Shown: in pieces, positions 11,926-24,409 of the stretch
Numbering within the stretch: the first letter of the stretch is position 1
Layout: each line of letters begins with the position of its first letter
NCBI GenBank assembly: GCA_019426215.1
Contig: CM033394.1
Coordinates: 35,586,423 to 35,650,422 of the forward strand
DNA length: 64,000 nucleotides
From: Buddleja alternifolia
Taxonomy: Eukaryota; Streptophyta; Magnoliopsida; Lamiales; Scrophulariaceae
Direction of reading: 5' to 3'
The notes under the pieces: model-generated
The model's input: the letters and a program-made list of their open reading frames with translations, nothing else
Databases searched by the model: none
What the model was told of the DNA's origin: nothing
Translations under genes and position numbers: made by a program

Positions 11926-12082
11926 ATTTGTTATGTTTTAATTCTAGTAATTTATAAATAAATATTTAAGCATGTTGTTTCCTTTTAAGATCAATAAATG
12001 AATTTATTCATATGATTGTCGTTTCTAATATTAAATAATATTGTTTGGTATTGATTTATTTCTTTTTATGTTTCAATAAAGA

Positions 12083-15000
12083 ATGAGTATTTACTCGATC
12101 AGCAGCAACATCAATAATGAAGATATGTGTCTCGCTGATAGTGCCACAACTCACCATTCTCAAGAATAAAAAATACTTCTCTTATTTAGTAATGCAAGAA
12201 GCCAATGTTAGTACTATATCGGGTAGTACAAAGTTAATTGAAGGCTCCGGCAGAGCTAATATATTGTTACCCGGAGGAACGCAATTTTATATTGATGAAG
12301 CATTATATTCTACAAAGTCTCAAAGAAATTTACTAAGCTTCAAAGATATCCGCCGAAATGGATATCATATTGAGACAACAAGTGATGACAATATTGAGTA
12401 TCTTTACATCACTAATACAATATCTGGTGATAAATGTATATTGGAAAAATTGCCTGCATTTTCTTCTGGTTTGTACTACACGCATATATCTACTATTGAA
12501 ACACATGTTATCGTAAACCAGAAGTTTACAAATCAAAATAAGTTTGTTGTTTGGCATGACCGGTTGGGCCATCCCGGATCAATTATGATGCGAAAGATAA
12601 TTGAGAATTCATGTGGTCATCCATTGAAGAGCCAGCAGATTCTTCAATCGAATGATTTCTCATGTGCTGCTTGTTCACAAGGAAAATTGATTATTCGACC
12701 ATCAACAACAAAAGTAGGAAGTGAATCTCTTACGTTTTTGGAACGTATTCAAGGTGATATTTGTGGACCAATACACCCGTCGTGTGGACCATTTAGATAT
12801 TTTATGGTTTTAATTGATGCATCAACAAGATGGTCACATGTATCTTTGCTATCAACTCGCAACCTGGCGTTTGCGAGATTGCTTGCTCAATTGATTAGAC
12901 TACGAGCACATTTTCCTGATTATCCAATTAAGAAGATACGCCTTGATAATGCGGGTGAATTTACTTCCAAAACGTTCAATGACTATTGTATGTCTATTGG
13001 AATTGATGTTGAACATCCTGTAGCACATGTTCATACACAAAACGGTCTAGCAGAATCGTTTATTAAGCGTCTGCAGTTAATTGCAAGACCTTTACTTATG
13101 AGATCAAAACTTCCTATTTCTTGTTGGGGACATGCTATTTTGCATGCAGCAGCACTTATTCGCATAAGGCCAACAAGTTATCATAAGTTCTCCCCATTAC
13201 ACTTGGTTTTTGGTCAGGAACCAAATATTTCCCATCTAAGAATTTTTGGATGTGCGGTATATGTTCCAATTGCTCCACCACAACGCACTAAGATGGGTCC
13301 TCAAAGGAAATTGGGAATATATGTTGTATTCGATTCTCCATCGATAATAAAATATCTAGAGCCATTGACTGGAGATTTATTTACGGCTCGATTTGCTGAT
13401 TGTCATTTTGATGAATCAGATTTCCCAACATTAGGGGGAGAAAATAAGCAGCTGGAAAAGAAAATTAGTTGGAATGAATTATCTTTATCTCATCTTGATC
13501 CTCGAACAAAACAAAGTGAATTGGAAGTTCAAAAGATAATTCACTTGCAAGGTTTAGCTAACCAACTGCCAGACGCATTTACTGACCTAAAAAAAGTGAC
13601 TAAGTCACATGTACCAGCTGTTAATGCTCCGGTAAGAATTGTTGTCCCTGAAGGTCAAAGTAATGAGTCTACTGCACGCTTGAAGCGTGGTAGACCTATC
13701 GGTTCCAAAGATAGTCATCCTCGAAAAAGAAAAGGAGCTAAGAATCAAGATGGTCTAATCGAGGATAAAATAACTCTAGAAGAGTCCCCAGTCATAACTA
13801 ATATTTCGGTTCCAGAAGAACCTCAGGTACCTGAAAATTGTGAAAATAATGAGATCTCAATCGATTATGTTATGAACGGGAAACGATGGAATCGAAATGA
13901 AGTCAACGTTGATGATAAATTTGCATTTAATGTAGCGCTAAATATGATGAATGATAATGAGGATCAAGAACCAAAGTCTGTTAATGAATGTCGACAAAGA
14001 AATGATTGGCCAAAATGGAAAGACGCAATGGGGGCAGAGTTAAACTCGCTTGAAAAATGAAAAGTTTTTGGACCTGTAGTCCGTACACCTGAAGATGTAA
14101 AGCCAGTAGGATACAAATGGGTATTTGTGCGAAAACGAAATGAGAAAAGTGAAATTGTAAGATATAAGGCACGTCTTGTTGCCCAAGGGTTTTCGCAAAC
14201 GACCTGGCATAGATTATGAGGAGACTTATTCTCCTGTGGTGGATGCAACTACTTTTCGTTATATAATAAGTCTGGCAGTGCATGAAAAAATTGATTTGCG
14301 TCTAATGGATGTTGTTACAGCCTATTTGTATGGCTCGCTTGATAATGATATATATATATATATGAAAATCTCTGAAGGATTTAATATGCCTGAAGCATAT
14401 AATTCAAGTTCTCGAGAACATTATTCAATTAAATTAAGTAAGTCATTGTATGGACTGAAACAATCTGGACGAATGTGGTATAATCGTCTCAGTGAATATT
14501 TGTTGAAGGAAGGATATAAGAATGATCAAATTTGTCCTTGTATTTTCATGAAAAGATCTGGAAATGAGTTTGTTATAATTACAGTTTATGTTGACGATTT
14601 AAATATCGTTGGAACTCCTGAAGAAATTTCAAAAACTGTTAATTGTTTAAAGAAAGAATTTGAAATGAAAGATCTTGGAAGAACAAAATTTTGCCTTGGG
14701 TTGCAAATTGAATATTTAAAGAACGGAATTTTTGTATATCAAGATGCTTATATATCAAAGGTGTTAAAGCGATTCTACATGGATAAATCACATCCATTGA
14801 ACACCCCGATGGTCGTAAGGTCACTAGATGTAAACAAAGATCCTTTTCGACCTCGAGAAAATGATGAAGAATTACTTGGTCCTGAAGTACCATATCTAAG
14901 TGCAATAGGTGCACTAATGTATCTTGCTTGTCATACTCGACCTGATATAGCATTTGTTGTTAATCTATTAGCAAGATATAGTTCTTCTCCTACGCGAAGG

Positions 15001-15589
15001 CATTGGAATGGGGTTAAGCAGGTACTTCGCTATCTTAGAGGAACAATGGATATGGGCTTGTTTTATTCAAATGTACCCAAATCCGAACTGATTGGATATG
15101 CAGATGCTGGATATATGTCTGATCCTCATAGTGGTCGTTCACAAACGGGCTATTTATTTACATGTGGTGGCACAGCCATTTCATGGCGATCTATCAAACA
15201 AACTATATCGGCCACATCATCTAATCATGCAGAAATCTTAGCTATTCACGAGGCGAGTCGAGAATGTGTTTGGTTAAGATCTATAATTCAACATATTCGA
15301 GGGACTTGTGGTTTATCTTCTGAAAAAATGATCCCGACGATCTTATATGAAGATAATTCCGCATGTATCGCACAATTGAAAGAAAGGTACATTAAAGGAG
15401 ATAGAACAAAGCATATTTCACCAAAGTTTTTTTTTTACTCACGATCTTCAGAAGAATGGTGATATCAATGTTCAACAAATCCGTTCCAGAGATAATCTTG
15501 CTGATTTGCTCACCAAGGCACTTCCTACAGCAACATTTGAAAAACTAGTTTACAATATTGGCGTGCGTAAACTTAAAGATCTTGACTGA
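12083..15589 (+). pseudogene. copia-1 pol (protease, integrase, RT, RNase H), broken
   Basis: The frame begins at an ATG at 12083 and reaches the protease motif ADSATTH, the copia counterpart of D-S/T-G. It then breaks by a 2-base loss near 12147-12152. Beyond it lie the pre-integrase and integrase region (HDRLGHPGS near 12556, zinc-binding HHCC, then the catalytic core with DNAGEF near 12942). An in-frame TGA interrupts at 14058-14060. One extra A near 14198 shifts the frame within AQGFSQ-RPGIDYE. RT then continues with an intact YVDD active site (Asp codons 14593-14598) and RNase H (GYADAGYMSD, SATSSNHAE). An extra T in a run of ten T at 15426-15435 breaks the last 50 codons. Three of the four lesions are small indels. 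The element would depend on enzymes from a relative. Confidence 0.9.
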
Positions 15590-15636
15590 TATTGTCATGA
15601 GGGGGAGATAATACGCGCTGCACTCTTTTTCCCTTA

Positions 15637-15763
15637 ACCAAGGTTTTTTCCCACTGGGTTTTCCTGGTAAGGTTTTTAATGAGGCAGCATCTGATTGCGT
15701 ATTGAAAGAATTATGTACTCTTTTTCCTTCACTAGGTTTTTATCCCACAGGGTTTTTCCTAGT
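15637..15763 (+). other. Paired hairpin modules in copia-1 3' untranslated region
   Basis: Two tandem copies of a module of about 65 bases lie between the pol stop and the 3' LTR. Each can form an outer stem and an inner CCC/GGG stem with a 3-base loop. In module A (15637-15668) the outer stem is ACCAAGG with CCTGGT and the loop is ACT. In module B (15731-15763) it is ACTAGG with CCTAGT and the loop is ACA. The base pair C-G is replaced by T-A between modules, so pairing is kept. The copia copy on the - strand has the same two modules (50837-50868 and 50747-50780). Confidence 0.55.
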
Positions 15764-15811
15764 AAGGTTTTAACGAGGCATATTCTTAAGTGATGGACAT
15801 CCAAGCGGGAG

Positions 15812-16118
15812 TGTTATGAATAATTATATGGATGTCCATGTATCCTCCACTACATGATATGATGGATAATCATTTCTCCTCCTCTTTATGTTATAGTGGA
15901 TGATCATTGTTCTTCCACTACTTGTAAATTCATCTTTTTCATTATGTACTCAACTCTTGAAATAATTGTACCTACTATTTTGTGCCTATAAATAGGACAT
16001 GAAGTTGTATTGTTAAGACACACCAAAATCAAAGAAAGAATTCTCTTCTTAATTCTCTAGTCTCTCTACTTTAAAATATTTGTGTATATTTCATAATATT
16101 TGGGGTTATTTTATAACA
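15812..16118 (+). repeat. 3' LTR of copia-1
   Basis: 307 bp, with the same ends as the 5' LTR and two substitutions between them. It is preceded by the purine-rich tract CAAGCGGGAG (15802-15811), the likely plus-strand primer. It is followed by the target duplication TAATC. Confidence 0.95.
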
Positions 16119-16129
16119 TAATCAAATAT

Positions 16130-16680
16130 TTCTTTCATGGAAAACAAATTTTTGTATGATACTATCTTTGACCAATAAAAGCTGTGTTGTCTTGTTCATA
16201 TACAATCTAACTAATTTGACATAGAAATAAGAAAAAAACTTACAAAAAATACATCACAAAATAGATAATGCGCCCCTTGAAAATAAAACCAAATATATTT
16301 TCGTCATTCTTTACAATTGATAATTGGAGCTTTAAGGTGACGATATTGGAGCCCCTTGAAAATTCCCATAAAGCCCTAGCCGTCCACCCCTGTCTAAGGT
16401 GAGGATATTGGAGCTTCAAGAACAAAGATCATCTTTGCGTGATAATCTAGATGAAGAAAAGGATCGTGGCTTCTAGAGATAGTTTGGCTAGAATTAAATA
16501 GTCAAAAAGGTAATTGGATTACCTATCTTCTTATCAAAGCACGAATTGAATCCTAGTTTGTGAATCGAACAAAAATTTTATCCGCTAGAATGATTCACAA
16601 CAAAAAATTCCGGAAGTGGTGCTTCACCTTCTATGTACATACTCAGACCACCACGCTTTACTAACGTGTTGTGATGGGTT
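16130..16680. other. Unassigned sequence right of copia-1
   Basis: No coding frame is supported. The words GAGGATATTGGAGC and ACGATATTGGAGC (near 16335 and 16400) form a short imperfect duplication. The segment passes into a LINE relic near 16690. Confidence 0.35.
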
Positions 16681-16686
16681 GAAAGG

Positions 16687-17310
16687 ATGAACCTTGGTGA
16701 AAGTCCTTTCCGATTTGAGCTTGCTTTGGTTGGTGTTTGGTTGAATTCGATTATGGATGCCCTTGCTAAACTACCAGAAGCTATGGGGGGCAAGAACAAA
16801 GACAATTTTGAAAATAGTTTTAGTCGGAAACGCAAGATTATGGATAGACTTTGTGGCATCAAAAAATAGTCTTTCTATTTAGGAAAATGAGTTTCTTACC
16901 TGTTTGGTGAATAAGTTAATCAAAGAACTTAATTTCTTTCTTAAACAAAAATAGGCTCTTTGGTACCAAAAATCCCGTATCCAATGGCTTTCCTTGGGAG
17001 ACGACCATACTCACTTTTTTTCCATTCAACGACAGTTGTAAGGAGACGTAGAAGTAGGATTGACATGATTTGTATTGATGGGGAATGGTGCTCGAATGTT
17101 GAAGTCATTAAGAAACATGTGTACGACTATCTCAAAAGGTTGTTTGCGACTCCTAGTGGTTGAGGAAATGGCCTTAGGGTGAGCCAATTTCAAAGAGTCC
17201 TATCGTGGGAGCAACAAAAGAGTTTAAGGGATAGTCCCACCAACGAGGAGATATATGGTGTGGTCAAATCCCTTGGACCGCACAAAGCACTCGGAGTTTT
17301 GTCTCGTCAG
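16687..17310 (+). pseudogene. LINE (L1-type) ORF2 relic, endonuclease-RT linker and RT start
   Basis: Fragments in several frames match the region before and at the start of plant LINE reverse transcriptase. They are PFRFE (near 16708), RLCGI (near 16848), a KSRIQWLSLGD-like block (16970-17000), FFHSTTVVRRRRSRI (17017-17060), then EEIYGVVKSLGPHKA (17247-17290). Frames change several times and stops intervene. The homology ends just before the copia relic. It is dead and old. Confidence 0.6.
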
Positions 17311-17339
17311 TTATGTCTGACATTTTGGTTGAGACTTTC

Positions 17340-17866
17340 GATGATGTCGTTCTAGCCAAGTATCTCATCTCTGAGTTGGAGGATATGTTTAGGCACTATA
17401 ATGAAACCAATAAGCCAAAGGGTAGGTGCCCTGGCTGCCATGAGATGGGACACTAGTACAAGGATTGTCCTGAGCCTCCCAATGATCACGGGAAAGGTAT
17501 GTTTATAGTTGAGGTTAATTTGTCGATTAACTATGCTTCTTGGGTATTTGACACCAGTTGTGGTACTCAACTTTGCAATGATTTGCAGGTACCGTCAAGA
17601 ATCAGAGAGCTGGGTGACGAGGATATGGTCCGCCGAATAACTAATGGAGCGACGGTTGCTGCAAAAGCTGTAGGACAAGTCACTTAGTTCTAGAGGATAA
17701 GAGTAGGTTTATTTTAAAGAATATTTATTATGTTCCTAGATTAATTAAGAACCTTATTTCTGTGTCCGTTTTGGACAAAGAAGGGTATTATTTTGATATC
17801 AGTGGTGGATTTTGTTCCATAATTTTTGGTTCAAAATTAAGTATTACAGCATGCATGGAAAACAAT

Positions 17867-17904
<38 letters not shown>

Positions 17905-20590
17905 TGAAACTTCTACTCTAGTTGTTCAATCAATAAACAACAAATGGAAATGTAAAACTTATAATCCACTCACCACACAAATTTTGAATAAACAACTTGG
18001 TCATATCTCTAAAGATAGGATTCACACGTTATCTAGTTACTTCGAGCTTATTGAAGAAGATGAACTTCAGACTTGTGAATCTTGTCTAAAAGGGAAGATG
18101 ACAAAGTCACCATTTGGAGGCCAAATAGAGTGCGCCAAAGGTCTATTAGATCTGATGCATACAAATGTGTGTGGTCCACTCAATGTGAGTGGAATAGGAA
18201 ATTATTTCTACTTCATAACCTTTACCGACCATTATTCTAGGTATGGTGACATTCTGAGATATAAATCTGAGGCCTTTGAAAAGTTTAAAGAATTTAGAAA
18301 TGAAATGGAGAAATAAACTGGTAAAAGTATGAAGACTCTTCAATCTGATAGAGGAGAGGAATACTTCTTCGGGGAGTTTTTGGATTATTTGAAAGAGAAT
18401 GGAATTCTTTCTCAGTTGACACCACCTGGAACGCCACAATTAAACAACATGTTTGAGCGGAGAAATTGAATTTTGATGGACATGGTTCGATCTACGATGA
18501 TGTCCATAGATTTACCAGCATCCTTCTGGGGATATGCCCTGGAGATGGCTACTTACCTATTGAATAAGTTATCGTCAAAGAGTGTACCTAAATTACAATA
18601 CAAGATGTGGTACAGTAGATCAACCACCCATAAATATCTAAGAATATGGGAGTGTGTTGCTTATGTCAAGCAGCAAATGGGAAATAAGTTGGATTTGAGA
18701 TCCATCTTATGTAGGTTTGTAGGGTACCCTATGGAGTCCTAAGTGTATTACTTCTATTAGCCCTTAGAACAAAAGGTTATTGTTTCAAGGAATTGCATCT
18801 TTATGGAAAAGGAGTTCCCTACTGAGGGAACTGGAAGAGTAATATAACTTGAGAAAACTCAAGAAACACAAAAACCACTGGCAGCTGAGGAAATGCACAG
18901 TGACTATGCACCACAACCTATAATTACACAAGTTCCACCTCCAAGGAGATCCAAAAAGGTCCCAAGACAACCTGAGAGGTACTATGGTCTTTTGTTGAAA
19001 GCCAAGAAAGAGGGCCTCCTATTAGATTTAGATCCAAGGTCCTGTGGAGAGACAACATACAATAAGGATTCAGGAAAATGGTTAGATGCAATAGAATCTG
19101 AAATGGAATCCATATACTTCAACAAGATTTGGACCTTAGTGGACCCACCACCGGATATTAGGCCTATTGGTTGTAAGTGGGTCTACAAAAGAAATTTGGA
19201 GTAGATGGAAAAGTCGCCACCTTCAAGGCCCGTTTGGTAGCAAAAGGTTATACTCAAAAATAAAAAATAGATTATGAGGAAACCTTCTCGCCGGTAGCAA
19301 TGACTAAATCCATTAGGATACTTTTGCCCATATCTACATATCTTGACTATGAGATATGGCAGATGGATGTGAAGATGGCTTTTCTAAATGGTAATATAGA
19401 TGAGAAAAATCTATATAGATCAGCCATAGGGGTTACATCCAGTGGGAGCAAGCACAAGGTGTACAAACTAAAGAGATCGATTTATGGTCTCAAACAAGCT
19501 TCCCGAAACTGAAACTTAAGATTGGATAAAGTCATAAAGGGGTACAGATACATCGAGAATGACAATGAGTTGTGTGTTTATAAAAAGTTTGGTGGGAGGG
19601 CAATAAGCTTATTGATGACATTCTACTCATAGGTGATGATGTAGGAATGTTGCAATCAACTAAGGAATGGCTATCGACCTAATTTCCAAGAAAGACATGG
19701 GAGAAGCGTCATACGTACTCTGAATGAGAATATACTGAAATGGAGCAATAGGTTGTTGGGACTTTTCTAGTCCACATACATAGATAAAGTGTTGATGAGG
19801 TTCAACATAGAATGATCAAAAAAGGGACTACCTGTGAGACATGGACTGTCTCTTTCCAAATCGATGTCCCGGAAGATGTCAGAGGAAAGAGAGAGTATGT
19901 CGCATATACTCTATGCATCGAAAATAGGTAGTATTATGTAGCTTATGCTATGTACGAGATCGGATGTGGATTATGCAATTAGTATGACAAGCTGATTCCA
20001 TTCCAACCATGAATGGACCAGTAGATCGTCGTGAAGGTGATTCTTAAGGACATGAGGCGTATAAAGGATCTCTTCATGTTATACAAAGAAGGAAAATTGG
20101 AATTGGAGTGTTATGCAGACTCTAGTTTTTATTCAGATGTAGATGACTCGAAGTCGATATCAGGATTTGTGTTTATACTCAACTGAGGAGCGGTGAGCTA
20201 GAAAAGCTCCAAGCAGGAGATGACAATTGACTCGACCAAGGAAGATGAGTACATAACGGCTGCTGAAGCGACAAAGGAAGTTGTTTGAATGCAAAACTTC
20301 TTCCAGGAGCTGGACATAGTTCCATCCATTGTAGATCTGGTACAGATGTACTGTGACAACAATGGGGCTATAGCTCTTGTAAAAGAGTGGAGGTCTCACC
20401 ACTGATCCAAGCACATTCATAGACGATATCATCTGATCTGAGAGATCGTTGATAGAGGCAATGTTTGAGTAGAATGAGTCAAATCGGAGGAAAACGTAGC
20501 AGACCCCTTCACCAAGCCACTAAGTCAAAAAGTATTTCAAAGACATCTAGAGAAGATGGGCCAATGATACATGGGTGGTTGGCTCTAGGG
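17340..20590 (+). pseudogene. Decayed Ty1/copia gag-pol (copia-relic)
   Basis: Copia blocks appear in order in shifting frames. They are a zinc-knuckle remnant CPGCHEMGH (near 17430, broken by a TAG), a protease-like region (SWVFDTSCG near 17538), the pre-integrase motif LGHISKDRIH (near 17997), integrase (FTDHYSRYG near 18222, then FWGYALEMATYLLNK), RT (KWVYKRN near 19180; MDVKMAFLNGNIDE near 19363; YGLKQASRN near 19485) and RNase H ending in ADPFTKPLS (near 20503). An (AT)n run sits at about 17870-17902. Many stops and indels make it much older than copia-1, and it is a different copia lineage. Confidence 0.8.
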
Positions 20591-20608
20591 CAAGTGGGAG
20601 ATTGATAT

Positions 20609-22459
20609 TGTTAGATGCCCGATGAGTCATCTAGTGGCTTAACCATTAGTTTGTAAACACTTTAACAGTCTTGTTTTATATTATATCAAACTTCTCATTG
20701 TCATCTTTTCTTTATTGCAATTTACTTTCATTAGTTTAGATAAAGATTCCATGGGTTATTCATAGCTAGGGGAGCGGTCATTGCCCGGGGAGTGGTGACT
20801 GTAGAACACTCTCGATGGCTGTAATCCTAAAACCCTGTTCCAAGTCATAAATACTTTGAGAGATGGGATATCGTAGTCTCACTAAGACTTGTTTGTGTTT
20901 GTCATTCTCATGGAGAAGTGACTTGTTCCTTGGGCAATGACCTTGGGGTCAATGCACGCACAAAGATCCATACTTGGGTGAGTATGAGATTGAACGACCC
21001 CGCAAGGACTCCTCGTTGGTTCCATGTCAAACTTGGAGTCTCTCAATTTTGTAGTGTCAGACTAGTCATCTAGCCTGAGATGTCATGGCTATTGTCTATT
21101 GCACTTTGATATATACGTGAATTCCAAGAGAATCATGTTGCGAGGTATTTTGGGTATAGTCTGGATGTATTACTGGACAGATGACATTAGATATGGGATT
21201 CATCCAGGGTTGGTTGCCTGGTGTTTCCTATGATGTTGTGTAACCTAAATGATCGATAAAATCCTCTGATCAGAGTGGTATCTTAAAAGAGGGAATGGGG
21301 TCCTTGCTTAGATGACTGGATCATTAGAGTTCCTACACGGTCATGGCTTCTGAGTTATTAGTTTTTCAATTGGCGCCAAACCCTGGACTTCAGACAGGAA
21401 AAAGATGAAAGGATTCAACTCACAAGAAGATCGTAAATTGGAGAGGTTTGTTGTTCATCGTTAACATCTAGGAAGTCATAGTGCTAGTCACCGAACCATG
21501 ACCAATAGGTGTCTTGAATTAATATGGTGAAATCAATTCAAGGTCTAATTGATTATTTAACTGAATAATTAATTAAGACGATTTAAGGATTATCTAGCCT
21601 TTGGGAATATAACATATTGGTAGCTTATTAATGAGCCTAAGGGATCACACATAACTTAGTGTAGTACCTATTGGCTAAGTTATTTTTTTGTGAATTAATA
21701 GAGAGGTTAATTAATATGAATTAATTAATTGGGAAAACAAATAAAATTAATTAAAGTCATGAATTTAATATTGGAACATAAATTTAATTTAGTAATTACT
21801 TAGTGGTTTAATTAATTTAATGAAGAGGAAATAATTAATTAAGTGGGCTTAATTAATTAATAATTTAATTGGATAAATTAAATTAGTACATATTCAATTA
21901 ATTAACTAGTGGACTAATTAATTAATTAGACTTGGGCTTGGAATTAAAGACAAGAAGAGAAGCCCACTAGGTCAAGTGACCTAGTGGGAGACATCTAAGT
22001 AGGCATGTGCAAAAGGAAATATTTTATCCCCATATCACACGCCTAACACACACTCTTTCGCAAATAGTGAAATCTCATCTTCTCTGCTCTTCTTCTTTCT
22101 CTCTGCATTAGAGCTTAAACACTCAATTTCATCCTTTTTCTCCACAAGCCAAATATTCGACCTCTATTAGCTAGCATTGAAAATGAAGATCAAGAGTACA
22201 AACTAAGGTGTCGATACGCTTAGAGATGCTTTTGATGTCAGGGAACTAGAGCAAATTAATCCAAGATCAAAGGGAAGCAAAGATGCGGTGAAGAATTGAA
22301 CTGGTGAGAATTCGTCAAAAAGTAAACATGAGAAAACTCCCTTTTAAATTCGATAGTATTCTGTCTATCTAGCCTTGTTTAGGGGAAGCGCATTTAATTT
22401 TTAAATTGTTTATTCCGTTGTGCGCGCCTCCCTAGGGTCGATACCAATAGATACCACAA
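20609..22459 (+). repeat. 3' LTR of the decayed copia element (right end approximate)
   Basis: The purine tract CAAGTGGGAG (20591-20600) directly precedes TGTTAGATGCCC, the expected PPT-LTR junction. The long non-coding stretch that follows resembles the solo LTR at 47448-49089 in layout: both begin TGTTAG, have AATTAATTAATT-rich middles and (TC)n stretches near the end. The right end near ACCAATAGATACCACA is uncertain because no 5' LTR is present for comparison. Confidence 0.55.
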
Positions 22460-24400
22460 TTTCAGATCTCTAAGGGGTTCATGGTGTCAGTCAAAGATCG
22501 GATAGGAGGGAGCTACGACAGAAAACAAAGGGGTAGGGGTTGGGAATGGTCACGCAGTGGCCATTTGGCAGAGGGGAGAGGGATGCGCGGTGGCGAATCT
22601 AGGACATCAGAGGTGGCGCGACGTCGATCTTGGATGATTGAGCTGGTCACGATTTGTGGTGGACTACTGTGATGCTGAGTAGAGCACGATGGCTATGGAG
22701 TTTGGTAGGGTTGGATGTTTCAGGTGGGTTGAAGAAAATGGAGTTTTGACATTAAAAGGAAAGGAAAACTACTTGGTTTTAGAATAAAAAGATTAATAAA
22801 AAAAATCTTACTATGAGTATATTAATTTTTAATATTTATAAAAGTATTTGGATAAAAGATGCATATTTAAGAATATTTTTTTTTCTCCTTCTTTTTCTAG
22901 TTTATGAAATAATTTATGCTAATTATTTTGTATATAGATATTATTATTACTATTTAGTATTTGAATATTTATTATTATTGAATATTATTTTTAATTAGTA
23001 GGCAATATTTCAATATATATATATATTATTTTAGCAGAATATTAATTTTTTAATATTTTAGAGAATTATAAAAGGGCGAAAAAAGGTTCAAATAAAGTGA
23101 TAAAAGTCATTCCACATGTAGAACAAAAATAGGGGCATATAAGTCAATTTTTCTTGCACTTTAGTGGTGTGAAATGACGACCAAAAACATCCAAAATCAC
23201 ACAACCCGCGCATGAAACGCTCCCTCCGTTAGTTTCTAACGGAAGGGGGATTTCGCGCAAAGTTTAAGATAACAGAGGTTTGTTTGTGCATATTGTTTTA
23301 ATAGAGGGGGGGTCTTTAGCAATTTCGGACTAACACAGGGGTAAAATGTAATTAGCCCTATATTCTAAAAGCATAAACAAACACACCAACTTATCACGTG
23401 AAATTCACACGAATAGTACGCATTTCTCAAAAAAATTCAAGATTTGAACTCAAAAATATAAACAAACAAAGCCTAATGTTCGTTAACAACAGGAGTAAGT
23501 GTTTTTTCAGATAATTCAGGGGTGATTGTTAAAAGGCTATAGCTAGGGGGTAAAGTGCATTTATCCTTTTATTTATATATTAGTATAATTGTGTTATCTC
23601 AAAAATAAGTTTGAAACTTTCGCAAATCAATAAAAAGTAACATTTGCCTCCCCCACCCTCTCTCTCTCTCTCAACTCTAATTTTTTTTTCTCTTCTTCTC
23701 CGTCGATGATAATTTGGTGAATGTCGCATCCATCACTATTGATGTCCCCACCATCATCGGCGGCCTGGGTTGGAACACCCCCCTTCAAGTTGTGTATCCC
23801 CACTTCAAATATGATGAAACTAAAATGGATATAACGAGATGAAGACGGACAATATTACATTAGTTTTTATATAGCTTTTTAGATTTGTCGTTTAGTACTT
23901 TGTTTTCTCTCTTGTATGAGAGTTTTTTTTTTCTTTCTCAAATGAGAGTTTAGTCTCTCTTGAATAAGAGTGTGGTCAATTGCACAAGAGTTTTCTTGTA
24001 TTCGTTGTTAGTTTTTAAAATTTGTCATCTTGAAGAAACTTGATATTAGGTGTTTCAATTGTTATTACTATATTGTTAGAAACAGTCTAAATTGTATTGG
24101 TCTATAAATATTTTGTTAAATGAAATATATCGGTCGCTATTTCCTAAAAAAAAAAAAGTAACATTTGGAAGTAATTAGAATAAATGTGAACATTAACTAT
24201 ACCTTATATTTATTTATTAGGTTTTCCTTTTCCTTTTATGATAATTTACACACTATAAGTCTATAATATCGTATAAATATGGCATCTTGTATTAAATGAA
24301 ATTTCAAGAGAGTTGGTGTAAATAGCTTTCATCGGCCCCACACAATTAATATAATAAAATTTAGATTTGGAAGATCAACATTCTATCTTTACTTTATTTT
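22460..24400. other. Repeat-derived intergenic DNA
   Basis: No gene is supported. The Gly/Arg-rich open frame at 22481-22672 has no recognisable domain. At 23060-23360 a block with CGTTAGTTTCTAACGGAAGGGGG (a short palindrome) and ACAGGGGTAAAATGTAATTAGCCC resembles common plant non-coding repeats. A related AGGGGGTAAAGTGCATTTATCC end occurs at 23547-23570. From 24240 onward the sequence aligns with 2540 onward, the left part of the annexin duplication unit. Confidence 0.4.
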
Positions 24401-24409
24401 AAAAACATT

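Larger units (their letters stand above)
10106..16118 (+). mobile_element. Full-length Ty1/copia retrotransposon (copia-1)
   Basis: A complete element of 6013 bp bounded by 307-bp LTRs (TGTTATG...TTATAACA) and a perfect 5-bp target duplication TAATC (10101-10105 and 16119-16123). The order is 5' LTR, leader, gag, then pol with protease, integrase, RT and RNase H, which is the copia order. The bases after the 5' LTR (CGTTATCAGCACGATCC) fill the primer-binding position but are not the common TGGTATCAGAGC. The LTRs differ at only two sites, so insertion is recent, yet pol has four disabling lesions. A related but older copy lies on the - strand at 50382-64000. Confidence 0.95.

Noticed and set aside
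22481..22672. Gly/Arg-rich 63-codon frame
   Set aside because: No domain, no homologous context, next to an LTR end; base composition alone explains it.
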